A stretch of 64,000 nucleotides of DNA from UBA7359 sp038142205 (GCA_038142205.1 JAYQJO010000001.1:1550001-1614000), one strand, 5' to 3'; positions 36,524-46,598 are shown, numbered from the stretch's first letter. A program made the numbers and translations. The notes: a model not told the origin generated them from the letters alone.

Positions 36524-36946
36524 ATGCAATGTCCAAAGTGCCAAAATGTATTGACTCGTATCACATCTTCTCTCGGCAAAGAATATTCGGCTGGTAAAAA
36601 TAAGGGAGAAAAAATCCGCATAAAAGTTGATCAATGTTTCGAATGTAATGGTGTCTGGTTTGATGCGAAAGAACTTGAAAGTTACTTAAAAGAAAACTTA
36701 ATAGTCATCAATTCAGCGGGAGTGTGTCCCGAACTTAAGCAGGAACACGATGAAAAAATCGGACACTGCCCAATATGCGATATCGAATTGTCGAAAGAAC
36801 AAGCACCAAAAGACAAAAATGTAACGATAGATAAGTGTCAAAAATGCCAAGGTATATGGCTCGATATGACGGAGATAGACATTCTTGAAGAGCAAAACGA
36901 AGAATCAATCAATAAGTTGCTTAAGCTCTTTTCCAATATTTTTTAG
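36524..36946 (+). CDS. Double TFIIB-type zinc-ribbon protein
   Basis: 140 residues with two zinc ribbons of the zf-TFIIB family. The first is MQCPKCQNVL plus CFECNGVWFD (about 1-48), the second CPICDIEL plus CQKCQGIWLD (about 83-116), each with two CxxC knuckles and the W(F/L)D motif. A nucleic-acid or protein-binding role is likely but unproven. It stands alone. Confidence 0.88.
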   Translation: MQCPKCQNVLTRITSSLGKEYSAGKNKGEKIRIKVDQCFECNGVWFDAKELESYLKENLIVINSAGVCPELKQEHDEKIGHCPICDIELSKEQAPKDKNVTIDKCQKCQGIWLDMTEIDILEEQNEESINKLLKLFSNIF

Positions 36947-36988
36947 TTAACATTTAATAAAAAGAATTATGAACCCTATAATTAATTC

Positions 36989-37510
36989 TTACCTATACAA
37001 CAGTCCAAAAAAACCTCTTTTCCATTCACGCGTATACATGCTGCCTTTAGTAAGTGTTTTAAACTCACTAGCTGTTATATTAAATTTTATTTCTTCATTC
37101 GTATTTTTGTCAAAAACAGTGAGAAAGTAACTCGTGTGATTTGATGAAGGTGTTTTATTGCTATACAAATCCGTAATTTTGCCCTGAACAATAACCTGAT
37201 CATTACTGGCAAAGATATCGTTAATTAACAACACATAGCCATAGACAAATAGAAACGTAAATAGATATGCAGCAATAGAAAAAAAGAACGCGCCCATATT
37301 AAATAAACTAGATACAGGTTGTTTTAGTTTTTTTAAATAAACCCAAAGTAGACAGATTACAATTGGCAAGCTAAAAAACTTTCCCGTGAAATAAGCAGGG
37401 GCCTCCATTTCTGTATCGTAACTAATGATCGCGAGGATCGAAGGAATCGCTACCAGCACCAAGCCAATGATCGTGACATTACTAATTTTTATCTTTGTAT
37501 CAGACATCAA
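36989..37510 (-). CDS. Membrane protein of unknown function
   Basis: 173 residues. Three hydrophobic segments (about 14-30, 44-60, 70-98) precede a C-terminal soluble part of about 75 residues with strands (VIVQGKITDLY, HTSYFLTVFD), similar in style to DUF3592-like proteins. No neighbours share its strand closely; function unknown. Confidence 0.7.
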   Translation of the reverse strand: MMSDTKIKISNVTIIGLVLVAIPSILAIISYDTEMEAPAYFTGKFFSLPIVICLLWVYLKKLKQPVSSLFNMGAFFFSIAAYLFTFLFVYGYVLLINDIFASNDQVIVQGKITDLYSNKTPSSNHTSYFLTVFDKNTNEEIKFNITASEFKTLTKGSMYTREWKRGFFGLLYR

Positions 37511-37657
37511 TATATTTTCCTGCCAATAATTAAAATGTACCTGATGGTTTAATCCTAAGTTTTAAAACAACAACACAGCCGTTGAGTATCCAAAGCAATA
37601 AGCAAGCCAGAAATTCTGACTTAAAATAATATGTTAATAAAAAGGGCTCTGACTCCT
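37511..37657. other. Spacer with a repeat tag
   Basis: No gene. At its right end GGGCTCTGACTCCTTTAATT (37644-37663) matches the tags near 35712 and 46665 in reverse or degenerate form. Tags of this style are often found beside REP-associated elements in Gammaproteobacteria. Confidence 0.4.
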
Positions 37658-37804
37658 TTAATTTTTGTCATGCGGTATATCGCCGACAACAAAAGCAATA
37701 AACAATGCCGCTATAGCAACTATGTCATAGCGAATCTTTCCCCAGAGCAACAGGGAAAAAATAAAAAACATCAGGCCGAAGAGAAAAATCATATCAAAGT
37801 TCAT
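37658..37804 (-). pseudogene. N-terminal relic of an SLC13/DASS-type permease
   Basis: 48 codons. The sequence reads like the first helix-loop-helix of SLC13-type anion permeases: FLFGLMFFIFSLLLWGKIRYDIVA, then ALFIAFVVGDIP. The W-G-x-x-R-Y-D motif is typical. Full proteins have about 600 residues; here it stops at a TAA that lies within the tag AATTAAAGGAGTCAGAGCCC. The rest is missing, so this looks like a gene truncated at a repeat boundary. Confidence 0.55.
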
Positions 37805-37897
37805 AAGAAAATCTCAAATAAAAAACTAATTAACCTAAATTTCTTGTAATAATAGAAATTATTAACAACTAATATGACGGAGATAGTATTTCTCTAA

Positions 37898-37985
37898 TAC
37901 AAGGCGCGAGTTGGCGAAGACATGGAGTTTATATCGAATGAATGAGTACTGCAGACGAGAAAGTAACGCCATAGTAGTGAAAAAT
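37898..37985. repeat. Dispersed repeat, copy A
   Basis: Begins ATACAAGGCGCGAGTTGG, continues with ATGGAGTTTATAT, ATGAATGAGTACTGCAGACG and AAGTAACGCC. It aligns with copy B at 38068-38165 over about 90 bp in the same orientation. It looks like a short interspersed element without coding capacity. Confidence 0.55.
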
Positions 37986-38000
37986 AGCCCGTCATATACA

Positions 38001-38031
38001 AAAAAGCCGGTAATTCCCATCACCGGCTTTT
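38001..38031. terminator. Bidirectional terminator between the two repeats
   Basis: Stem AGCCGGT / ACCGGCT around a 10-nt loop, with A's on the left and T's on the right, so it can end transcription in both directions. It lies past the end of the aminotransferase gene, beyond repeat copy B. Confidence 0.75.
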
Positions 38032-38067
38032 CACTTCTCATCTAACTACAGACAGAATTAGTTTTTG

Positions 38068-38165
38068 TCAGAACAAGGCGCCGTACCATTGAGGGCACGG
38101 AGTTTAGATACACCTAAATGAGTACCGCAAATGATGCAGCAACGAGGTTCTGGCGAAAAATAAAC
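38068..38165. repeat. Dispersed repeat, copy B
   Basis: Begins GAACAAGGCGCCGTACC, with ACGGAGTTTAGATAC, AAATGAGTACCGCAAATG and GCAACGAGGTTCTGGCG. Same element as copy A, more complete at its right end, and located directly at the 3' end of the serine-cycle block. Confidence 0.55.
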
Positions 38166-38171
38166 TGTCTG

Positions 38172-39542
38172 TTATCGACCGTATACGTCAATACCTGGCA
38201 AAGGTCTGTGATACTTAACAACTTCACCATATTTCTTAGTTGCAGCTGCAATACCAGCGTCAACATTAACCGGCACACCCGCTTCATCACATGACATCAA
38301 GAAAGCAATCGAAGCAGTCACAGCGTGTTGTGGCTGAACACCGCCAGTCGCACACAGACGCCAACCCATATCAGGCGCGCCTGGAATAGCGGCGGCTTCT
38401 ACCGCGTGCATTGAAAACATGATGTTAAGTACTTCTGTGATTTTTTTCACACCAAAACCTTCTGGCGCTTACACTGCTGTCACTGCATTTGAACGAGTGT
38501 GTTCTTCTTTCGCGACTAGCTCAAAGCCTGCGTTTAATACGGCGGCACGAAAAATATCAGAAACATTTTTATGCCGTTCACAAACTTGTTCAATACCTTC
38601 TATCGCCAGTAGATCCAGACCCACAGCAAATTGCGCATAATTTCCTGGCGTTTCAATATGTAAGCCTAAGGAATCCATCGCATCAATCATTTTGGTTAAG
38701 TGGAGGTAGTGTTGGCCTTTTTTAAGACCTGCATCTGCCAGTGCCTTGTCTGCTTCATAAACTCTCTCAACTGCTCTAGCGCTAAGCGAAAGCATGCCTA
38801 TACCGGGTGTCCCCATGATACCTTTTTGACTACAGCCAATAAGCATATCGATGCCCATGTCAGTCATATTGGCGGGGATACTACCGATAGCGGAAATGCC
38901 ATCAATAACAAGTAACGCCGGATGCTTTAGTTCATCCAATATACTTCTCAACCTTTTTGGATCAGTCGTCACACCTGCACCTGTTTCGTTTAACGGCGCC
39001 ATAACTAACTGGATCTTATGCTCTGTATCTTTTTCCAACGCTTCTTTACATTCGTCATAAGGCAGGTCTTCACCCAGTTCATTTTTCAGACGAAGCACGT
39101 TCCTACCCAGGTTTTCTACACAGTTAGCCATTGCATTACTGAACGCACCAATCTCCATGGTAATAACAGCTGGCGTATCAGAATCAGCTTCATCAGGAAA
39201 GCGGCATGAGCCAGCTGCGGCTTCTGTACCTGTGGTACCTGAGCCTGTGAAAAATAATGCTCGGCCACCTTCTGGCATACCGACCATTTCGCCATATTGT
39301 TTGCGAACCGTTGTAAAAAACTTCGCAACATTTGGCCCACGCATACCACGTGTTTGTTGAGATGAAAATTGAGTCACTAACTCAGAGCCAAAAGCAGGCC
39401 CCGGTGTCACGTTAATGATCTTGTTATGTGGCGACCATACAGGCGCTTTATCATTAAGAAACTCATTTTCATTTGGCCCAACTTGATCTGTTTCAATCAA
39501 GCGTCTAAGCCCGGAAAGCGGTGAAATTAATTCATTAGTCAT
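38172..39542 (-). pseudogene. Class V aminotransferase (serine-glyoxylate type), interrupted by an in-frame TAA
   Basis: The full frame is 457 codons. It has PLP-enzyme features: VTPGPAFGSELV near the start, FTGSGTTGTEAAAGSC (about 97-112), VIDGISAIGS and the Schiff-base Lys in GCSQKGIMGTPG (about 232-243). After SNAVTAV a TAA at 38471-38469 stops the frame. It then continues unbroken in the same frame for 98 codons, starting APEGFGVKK and ending PGIDVYGR. Serine-glyoxylate activity (making hydroxypyruvate and glycine) is suggested by the serine-cycle neighbours, though it is not the canonical SgaA, of which a relic lies at 46740-46868. The lost residue could be Tyr, Glu or another one-base neighbour of TAA. 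Confidence 0.75.
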
Positions 39543-39596
39543 TTTAAAGTACTCCTAAGTTTTTATTTGTTACATTTCTTAAAATTAAAAATCTAG

Positions 39597-42329
39597 TTAG
39601 CCTGTCCAACCTAGTCCTGCTGATATGCAGTTAATAGACAGTAACAAGGACATGAGATCATCATGTCCTTCTTTTTCATTCTTTGCGGAACGGAATTGTT
39701 CGACCAAGCGAACTTGTTCCATACCGACACCATTTAGGATTCGATTACGACGTTGTAATTTACGATTAAATTTCTTAAAGCGTGAACCCAACTTTTTCTC
39801 GCCAGTGACTTTACGAACCATCTTACAAGTCAGCTCATATTCTTCTTTTATCATACCGAACACCTGCTTCTTCAGTTTCTTGTCTTTAACAAGAGCAGCA
39901 TAAGCTTCGGAAACCTCCATATCGACCAAACATATTGTTTTTTCCAATTCGTCGATCACCAATTTAAACAGACGTGAATTTTTAAACATGTCTTGCAATA
40001 AGGCTTCGCCTTTCTTACCGTGTTTTTTAAGGTAAGCATTGATGCCAGTGCCAACACCATACCAGCCGGTTACCAGATGACGATTCTGTGTCCAGGCAAA
40101 AACCCACGGAATAGCGCGTAGATCAGACAATGACTTGGCACCGAAACGACGTGCAGGACGCGAACCGATATTCATCTTCGCCAGTTCTTCAACCGGACTT
40201 GCAGCGCTGTAATAATCTACCAGCCCTTCTGTCTCCGCCAATATCCGATATTGCTCATAAGCAAAACAAGAAAGTTCTTCCATGGCATTATCGTATTTAT
40301 CTTTACGCGTTAACTCCTTTTCACCCATGGATTTCATGGAATGTTGCAACACGCTGGAGGCAAGCAACTCCATCTGATATTCCGCCGTACCTTCGTTAGC
40401 GTACTTACTGGAAACCACTTCACCTTGTTCGGTAATGCGCATCTGACCATGAACGGAACCAGCCGGTTGTGCAGCAATAGCAAGACCTGTCGGAGCACCA
40501 CCACGACTGACAGAACCACCTCGACCATGGAAAAAGGTAATGGGAATGCCACTCTCTTTACCAGTCTCTGTTAAACAAGTTTGAGCCTTAGTTAGTTCCG
40601 AATTGGAAGTAAAATAACCACCATCTTTATTAGAATCAGAATAACCAATCATGACTTCCTGTGAGCCACCCTCACCTTGTCTTTTCACTGAACGTTTAAT
40701 CACGCCAGTTTTAAGTAAATCCGCCATAATGTCTGGCGCATTACGTAGATCATCAATAGTTTCAAACAAGGGTACGATGGGTAAAGTGCAATATTGTGTA
40801 GAACCCTTATCACCAAACAAACCTGCGTACTTTGCTAATAGATACACACCAAGTATGTCTTCCACCGATTGCGTCATACTAAGGATGAAGTTACCAAAGG
40901 CCTGACTGTCTAATTTTTCTCTGTTATGTTTGACTGTGCGGAATAAACCGAAGGTTGACGTTGCAGTTTCGTCTAGAGTCAAGAATTCAGGCAAAAGACT
41001 TTACGGTCTGGCTAATTCATCTCTTAACCATTTGGCCCATTCTTTTGAATCCAGAACAGGTGCTTCTTTACCGCCATTGAGTGCAGACCATATCTGTTGC
41101 AAAGTATGATTAACTGTCTGACTGTTCTCTCTCAAATCAAGACGCACAGTACAAAAACGGAAGGCCTGTGCTTCACGACGCAATGGTTTAATCAATGATT
41201 TCGCCAAGTGTCCACAGTTGGCCTGAATCAATGCATTTTCCATCTCTTTTAAGTCAGCAATGAAATCATCTGCACTGGCGTATTGTGCCTCTGTCTCATC
41301 AACAGTTGCTTCAATTTTTTTCAACATAGAAAAAATGTATTGACGAAAGACTTCCCCCGGATTGCGATACAGTATCAATTCCGTATCACCCAGACTCCTG
41401 AATAATTTCTTTAATCGTTTATTAAAGGATTCATCAAGATCAATGGCATTCTCGGACACACTCATTCTTCCCAATAAATCGGAAAGTTGCTTTTCGTAAT
41501 GAAACAACACAGCATGGCGATTGCTAGTCAACGTTTGTGAAGTAACCTCGTTAGTAACAAAAGGATTACCGTCACGGTCACCACCGATCCAACAACCAAA
41601 TCGAAAGAATGGTGGAATCTTGAAATGCGTATTCGGGTAATTTTCTTTTAACGCACCTTCCAAACGATCAAGTAATTCAGGAACACGTTCATACAAGGTT
41701 TGGTCAAAGAAATGCAATCCCCAGGCTACTTCCATTTCAACAGAAGGTTTTTCAAGACGTAGTTCACCTGTTAGCCATAACATATCGACTTCATTACGAA
41801 GCAATGTAATCATTTTCTCGCGTTCACGATCCGTCCAACGGGTACTTTCCAAACGATAAAGCAAGACGTAAATACGCCGATGGATTTCTAATACCGTAAC
41901 ACGCTTGGCTTCTGTCGGGTGTGCCGTAATGGTTGGACGAACATGGGCATTGTCCAACAAGGCTTGCACTTCCTCATCATTAATACCACGCTGTTTCGCT
42001 TCATGAAAGATATGGTGAAAGGTTCCCGGTACATACTCCAGGCCACGCAGCTTCTCTGTTTGACGGCGACGTCGCATGCCGGTGTTTTCTTCAGCGATGT
42101 TTAATAGTTGAAAGTAGATGCCCCAGGCTTGAAGTGTATTCACCAACGCTTCGTCATTATTTTTGGGAATATCTTTTTTGCCAGTATAATAATCAAGAAT
42201 CTCCGGCTTTCGGATCTTGATAACACTAAGCATCTGCTCATTGAGCAACTCGACCACTTCTTTGGCATAACTGGCAGCAGCCGAATCGAGCTCTTCGGTT
42301 GCTACTAGTCTTTTATCTTTTTTGCTCAT
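39597..42329 (-). pseudogene. ppc: Phosphoenolpyruvate carboxylase, interrupted by an in-frame TAA
   Basis: About 910 codons, the size of bacterial PEP carboxylase. The first part has TAHPTEAKR with the catalytic His (about 136-144) and FGCWIGGDRDGNP. The second has FHGRGGSVSRGGAPTG and GSRPARRFG. After DELARP a TAA (41003-41001) stops the frame; it resumes at once in the same frame with SLLPEFLTL. Both parts are needed for activity. Its start overlaps the hprA stop (ATGA), so it is translationally coupled. The enzyme makes oxaloacetate from PEP and bicarbonate, the carboxylation of the serine cycle. Sequencing error or recent nonsense mutation. Confidence 0.9.
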
Positions 42330-43300
42330 GCAACTCTGTCTCCGGGCTCTTCATCATTAAAGAATTGCTGTACATTTCCTAATGAACGTAGTCCCATTGC
42401 AACACGGGTTTCAGTCGTGGCACTACCTAGATGCGGTAGCATGACAACGTTATCCATTGTTAATAAATCTTCAGTGACAGTAGGCTCTTTGGCGAATACA
42501 TCCAGACCTGCTCCGGCAATCGTGCCGTTCTTTAATGCGTCAACCAATGCAGCTTCATCGACCACATCACCACGCGCGGTGTTAATCAAGAAGGCTGTGT
42601 CTTTCATGGCTGCGAAACGTTCTGCATTCATCAGATTGGTATTTGCACCACCACCCGGACAATGCAAGGTAACATAATCGGCATTTTTCAGAACGTCTTC
42701 AACCGTATCAAGTTTTGTTGCGTTGAATTTTTTTATGACTTCTTCAGAAGGCGGATACGGATCATAAAAACTGATCTGCATACCAAAACCAAAGTGTGCT
42801 TTTTGTGCTACAGCCTGTGCAATACGACCAAAGCCGATAAAGCCGAGTTTCTTGCCGGTAGGTTTGGAAGCAAGAAAATGAGTTGGGCACCAGCCATCCC
42901 ATTGCTTGTTACGGATCAGGCGTTCACCTTCTGCTGCGCGGCGCGAGACCATCAGTAACAAAGTCATGGCGATATCAGCGGTACAGTCGGTCAGAACTTC
43001 AGGCGTATTGGTAACCACGACACCCGCAGCTTTTGCAGCATCGGTATCAATATTGTTAAAACCGACACCAAAGTTGGCCAATAATTTAACACGACGACCT
43101 TCAACATCCAGAATTTCAGAATTGATTTGAAAATCAGAAACTGTGGGGCAAACCGCATCATAATTTTTCATAGCATCTTGAAGTTCTGCCACAGACATCT
43201 TGTGATCATCTTCATTCAATGTAACATCAAATAATTCTTTCGCTTTGGCTTCAGCTTCTTCTGGCCACTTACGGGTTAGTAGTATTTTCGGTTTACTCAC
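42326..43300 (-). CDS. hprA: Hydroxypyruvate/glyoxylate reductase (D-2-hydroxyacid dehydrogenase)
   Basis: 324 residues from GTG 43300, chosen because AGGAGGT lies 5 bp upstream. NAD-binding GFIGFGRIAQAVAQKA (about 152-167), the Arg region NTARGDVVDEAALVDAL and the catalytic His in LPHLGSATTETR (about 289-300) are present. In the serine cycle it reduces hydroxypyruvate to glycerate. It lies downstream of a terminator-like hairpin and a structured leader, so it may be controlled apart from mcl-mtkAB. Confidence 0.9.
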   Translation of the reverse strand: MSKPKILLTRKWPEEAEAKAKELFDVTLNEDDHKMSVAELQDAMKNYDAVCPTVSDFQINSEILDVEGRRVKLLANFGVGFNNIDTDAAKAAGVVVTNTPEVLTDCTADIAMTLLLMVSRRAAEGERLIRNKQWDGWCPTHFLASKPTGKKLGFIGFGRIAQAVAQKAHFGFGMQISFYDPYPPSEEVIKKFNATKLDTVEDVLKNADYVTLHCPGGGANTNLMNAERFAAMKDTAFLINTARGDVVDEAALVDALKNGTIAGAGLDVFAKEPTVTEDLLTMDNVVMLPHLGSATTETRVAMGLRSLGNVQQFFNDEEPGDRVA

Positions 43301-43334
43301 TGCTTACCTCCTAATTCTAATTAGTCTTACTTGA

Positions 43335-43407
43335 CCACCATGGACAACGTAGATGGGCCTCAGTACTCGCTTGAGGGGTGAGGACAAGAGTCCGAAACAA
43401 CGGGTGG
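43335..43407 (-). ncRNA. Candidate structured 5' leader of hprA
   Basis: On the minus strand: closing stem CCACC (43407-43403) / GGTGG (43339-43335) encloses two hairpins, GGAC-TCTT-GTCC (43393-43382) and CCTCA-N9-TGAGG (43376-43358). This makes a three-way junction just upstream of the hprA ribosome-binding site. It matches no riboswitch class I can name with confidence. It could be a metabolite-sensing or protein-binding leader. Confidence 0.4.
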
Positions 43408-43474
43408 ATCTTATTTTTTCCTAATTACATTCTTAAATTATATTTTTCTTTGCAGGCTTTACGTGAAACATAAA

Positions 43475-43503
43475 GGGCACAACATCAGTCTGATGAAGTG
43501 CCC
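43475..43503 (-). terminator. Terminator-like hairpin after mtkB
   Basis: Symmetric stem GGGCAC-AA-CATCAG / CTGATG-AA-GTGCCC with a 1-nt apex and one internal AA/AA mismatch, 28 bp past the mtkB stop codon; followed on the minus strand by TTTATGTTT. Ends or attenuates the mcl-mtkA-mtkB transcript. Confidence 0.7.
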
Positions 43504-43530
43504 CATGCCTCTTCCTCTAATGCCAGGGCA

Positions 43531-44421
43531 TTAACTAACCTTTGACAACACTTCCTGCACAACTGGTGCAAATGATGACGGGTTAGGTACAACCGCAACA
43601 CCACATTCCTCAAGCATCTCTACTTTTTCGGCTGCACTTTCACCAATTGCAGAAATAATAGCGCCAGCATGTCCCATACGACGACCTTTAGGTGCTGTTA
43701 GACCTGCAATGAAACCGATAACCGGTTTGGACATGTTTTCTTTTGCCCATTGCGCTGCTTCAACTTCCTGTGGTCCACCGATCTCACCAATAATTACAAC
43801 GGCCTTAGTTTCATCGTCTTCTTCGAATGCCATTAAGTGATCTTTAAAAGAGCTACCGTTGATAGGATCACCACCAATACCAATACTGGATGAAACACCA
43901 ATACCAACTTCTTTCATTTGTGATGCAGCTTCATAACCTAACGTACCGGAACGACCAACAATGCCGACATTACCTTCCATATAAATATGGCCAGGCATAA
44001 TACCCATCATACATTTTCCAGGACTGATAGAACCTGCGCAGTTAGGACCGGTCAAGGTCATTTTATTTTCTGCTCTATAACGACGCATATAACGTTTCAC
44101 ACGGATCATGTCTTGTGAAGGAATACCATCGGTAATCGCTACGCAAAAACGAATACCTGAATCAGCTGCTTCCATAATACTGTCAGCTGCAAACGGAGGT
44201 GGTACAAAAATGATACTGGCATCAGCACCCGTCGCTTCAACCGCGTCTTTCATAGTATTGAATACCGGTTTATCCAGATGTTTAGTACCGCCTTTACCTG
44301 GGGTTACACCACCCACGATGTTAGTGCCGTACTTAATCATATCTGTCGAATGGAAAGAACCAATCTGACCGGTAAAACCTTGTACTAAAACTTTTGTATC
44401 TTTATTTAAATGAATTGCCAT
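43531..44421 (-). CDS. mtkB: Malate--CoA ligase (malate thiokinase) alpha subunit
   Basis: 296 residues. CoA-ligase features: VQGFTGQIGSFHSTDMIKYG (about 13-32, CoA-binding), the GPNCAGSISPGKCMMG region (about 126-141), and the phosphohistidine context GRRMGHAGAIIS (about 239-250). Succinyl-CoA synthetase alpha is a close relative. Malate specificity is chosen because it sits between mtkA and the hprA-ppc genes and near malyl-CoA lyase. It lies 12 bp downstream of mtkA. Confidence 0.88.
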   Translation of the reverse strand: MAIHLNKDTKVLVQGFTGQIGSFHSTDMIKYGTNIVGGVTPGKGGTKHLDKPVFNTMKDAVEATGADASIIFVPPPFAADSIMEAADSGIRFCVAITDGIPSQDMIRVKRYMRRYRAENKMTLTGPNCAGSISPGKCMMGIMPGHIYMEGNVGIVGRSGTLGYEAASQMKEVGIGVSSSIGIGGDPINGSSFKDHLMAFEEDDETKAVVIIGEIGGPQEVEAAQWAKENMSKPVIGFIAGLTAPKGRRMGHAGAIISAIGESAAEKVEMLEECGVAVVPNPSSFAPVVQEVLSKVS

Positions 44422-44433
44422 GTTTGTTTCCTC

Positions 44434-45609
44434 TTACTTACCGGTGTGTTCTTTCCAGGCAGCGACTGCTTTATCAGCAGCTTCCTGTAAGGTGTCAGCC
44501 ATAATGATCGGTAGACCACTGTCTTTAAGAATCTTGCGACCTTCTTCAACATTGGTGCCTGATAAGCGACAGACCAATGGCACTTTTAAATCTATTGATT
44601 TAACCGCTTGCACAACACCTTCAGCAATCCAGTCACAACGGTTAATACCAGCAAAGATATTGACCAGAATACATTCCACGTTGTCGTCCGATAAAACCAG
44701 ATTAAATGCTTTAGTTGTACGTTCTGGAGAAGCACCGCCACCGATGTCCAGGAAGTTGGCTGGTTCGCCACCGGCATGCATGATCATATCCATGCTCGCC
44801 ATAGCCAAACCGGCTCCATTAATAATACAACCGATGTTTCCATCAAGACCGACATAACTTAAACCACGGTCAGCGGCACGCATTTCACGCGCATCTTCCT
44901 GTGACTTATCACGCAGCTCAGAAATGTTGGGATGACGATACAAAGCGTTATCATCAAAACCCATCTTCGCATCGACTGCGAGAATGTTGCCTTCTTTAGT
45001 GACAACTAATGGATTGATTTCTACCATAGTTGCATCCAAATCACGCATTGCACGGTAACAACCAAGGATAGTTGTTACAGCCTGATTAACCTGTTTTTTA
45101 TCCAGCCCTAAAGCAAAAGCAATCTCGCGTGCCTCAAAAGGTTGCATACCGACTGCTGCTTCAACAGATATCTTGAAAATTGCCTCTGGCTTGGTAACAG
45201 CTAGCTCCTCAATTTCCATACCGCCTTCTGCAGAAGCCACAACAGTGACACTTTCATTTGCGCGATCAAGAACGAAAGCCAGATAGATTTCACGGTCAAT
45301 ATTACAACCTGCTTCTATATATAAACGATGACAAACCTTGCCTTGCTCACCGGTTTGATGCGTTATCAGTTTCTTACCAAGTAATTCATCAGCGGCTTTA
45401 GCAACTTCATTTTCTGACTTACAGACTTTAATGCCGCCTGCCTTACCACGTGCACCTGAATGGATTTGAGCTTTAACAACCCAAACATCACCACCGATTT
45501 CTGTTGCACGGTAAGCAGCCTGTTCAGGACTGTATGCCAGTCCACCTTCCCCTATAGGAATTCCATAACCTGAAAGAATCTCCTTCGCTTGATATTCATG
45601 GATGTCCAT
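44434..45609 (-). CDS. mtkA: Malate--CoA ligase (malate thiokinase) beta subunit
   Basis: 391 residues. ATP-grasp domain starting MDIHEYQAKEILSGYGIP, with KAQIHSGARGKAGGIKV (about 46-62), VEINPLVVT, and the C-terminal CoA-ligase part GGGASPERTTKAF. Same length as MtkA of serine-cycle methylotrophs (about 390). With MtkB it makes malyl-CoA from malate, CoA and ATP. It could be misread as sucC, but no sucAB genes are nearby. 38 bp downstream of mcl. Confidence 0.88.
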   Translation of the reverse strand: MDIHEYQAKEILSGYGIPIGEGGLAYSPEQAAYRATEIGGDVWVVKAQIHSGARGKAGGIKVCKSENEVAKAADELLGKKLITHQTGEQGKVCHRLYIEAGCNIDREIYLAFVLDRANESVTVVASAEGGMEIEELAVTKPEAIFKISVEAAVGMQPFEAREIAFALGLDKKQVNQAVTTILGCYRAMRDLDATMVEINPLVVTKEGNILAVDAKMGFDDNALYRHPNISELRDKSQEDAREMRAADRGLSYVGLDGNIGCIINGAGLAMASMDMIMHAGGEPANFLDIGGGASPERTTKAFNLVLSDDNVECILVNIFAGINRCDWIAEGVVQAVKSIDLKVPLVCRLSGTNVEEGRKILKDSGLPIIMADTLQEAADKAVAAWKEHTGK

Positions 45610-45647
45610 TGTTTACAACCTCCTATACTTTATTAAAAAATTATTGT

Positions 45648-46598
45648 TTAACATTTCGTAGCGATTTGATCTGCTTGCGCTATGAGATTGCGTGCCATTT
45701 TTTCTGACGCTATATCAATCATCTTGCCATCCAACTGAGCCGCGCCTGAGCCTGCCTTAGCCGCTTCGTCTAATGCTTCGAGTACACGACGTGCATGATT
45801 CACGGCTTTCTCCGGTGGAGACATAACTTCATTCGCCAATGGAATTTGTTTAGGATGAATTGCCCACTTGCCATCGTAACCAAGCGCGGCAACACGGCGT
45901 GCTGCTGCTTTATACGCTTCAGGGTCACTGAAATCACCAAAAGGACCGTCAATCGCACGTAAACCAAAAGCACGACATGCTGTCAGCATTTGTACTTGGG
46001 AGGTATGCCATTGATCATTTATCGCACCCTCACAAACATAATCTGGATTTAAGCCGCCGATAATAGTGGTACGCGAACGCATGCTTGCTGCGTAATCGCC
46101 GACACCAAAATGGAAAGCTTCAAGACGCTTACTTGATGTTGCAATAGACATAACATTGGCACCACCCAACGCTGTTTCGATTAAACACTCAAAACCGATT
46201 CTTTTCTCCATGCCCATCGCATCTTCAACCTGCGTCGTTAACATATCGACTGCGTAGACATCTGCTGCGGTACCCACTTTAGGAATCAAAAAAGTATCGA
46301 GGTTTTTACCCGCTTTTTCGATGACATCAACAACGTCACGATACATATAATGCGTATCTAGGCCATTAATACTCACAGAGATAGTTTTACCAGTCCAATC
46401 AAGATCATTTAACGCTTCGATTACATTTTTGCGGGCTTGCTCTTTATCAGGTGGCGCTACAGCGTCCTCTAAATCAAGAAAAACGTAATCCGCATCACAT
46501 TTCGCTGCTTTTTCAATCATCCCTGTATCTGAAGCCGGGACAGCTAATTCACTACGCTGCAAACGCGGTGTCGCTTGCTCATATGTTGTAAAACTCAT
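45648..46598 (-). CDS. mcl: L-malyl-CoA lyase
   Basis: 316 residues of the CitE/malyl-CoA lyase family. Landmarks: RSELAVPASDTGMIEKA near the N-terminus with the CoA-site Arg, FLDLEDAVAPPDKEQAR (about 40-56) with metal-binding Glu/Asp, ECLIETALGG (about 144-153), AIDGPFGDFSD and KWAIHPKQI. It splits malyl-CoA into acetyl-CoA and glyoxylate, closing the serine cycle. First intact gene of mcl-mtkA-mtkB; the spacer upstream holds a relic of sgaA, so the ancestral operon probably began with that gene. Confidence 0.92.
   Translation of the reverse strand: MSFTTYEQATPRLQRSELAVPASDTGMIEKAAKCDADYVFLDLEDAVAPPDKEQARKNVIEALNDLDWTGKTISVSINGLDTHYMYRDVVDVIEKAGKNLDTFLIPKVGTAADVYAVDMLTTQVEDAMGMEKRIGFECLIETALGGANVMSIATSSKRLEAFHFGVGDYAASMRSRTTIIGGLNPDYVCEGAINDQWHTSQVQMLTACRAFGLRAIDGPFGDFSDPEAYKAAARRVAALGYDGKWAIHPKQIPLANEVMSPPEKAVNHARRVLEALDEAAKAGSGAAQLDGKMIDIASEKMARNLIAQADQIATKC

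Noticed and set aside
37631..37849. 72-codon plus-strand ORF
   Set aside because: It is the antisense shadow of the SLC13-like relic, whose codons make sense as membrane helices.
38172..38450. Separate 92-residue gene downstream of the aminotransferase
   Set aside because: It lies in the same frame as the aminotransferase with only one stop between, so it is the C-terminal part of that gene.
44434..45609. sucC/sucD (succinyl-CoA synthetase) identity for the CoA ligase genes
   Set aside because: Sequence alone would allow it, but the neighbours mcl, hprA and ppc and the absence of sucAB favour malate thiokinase.
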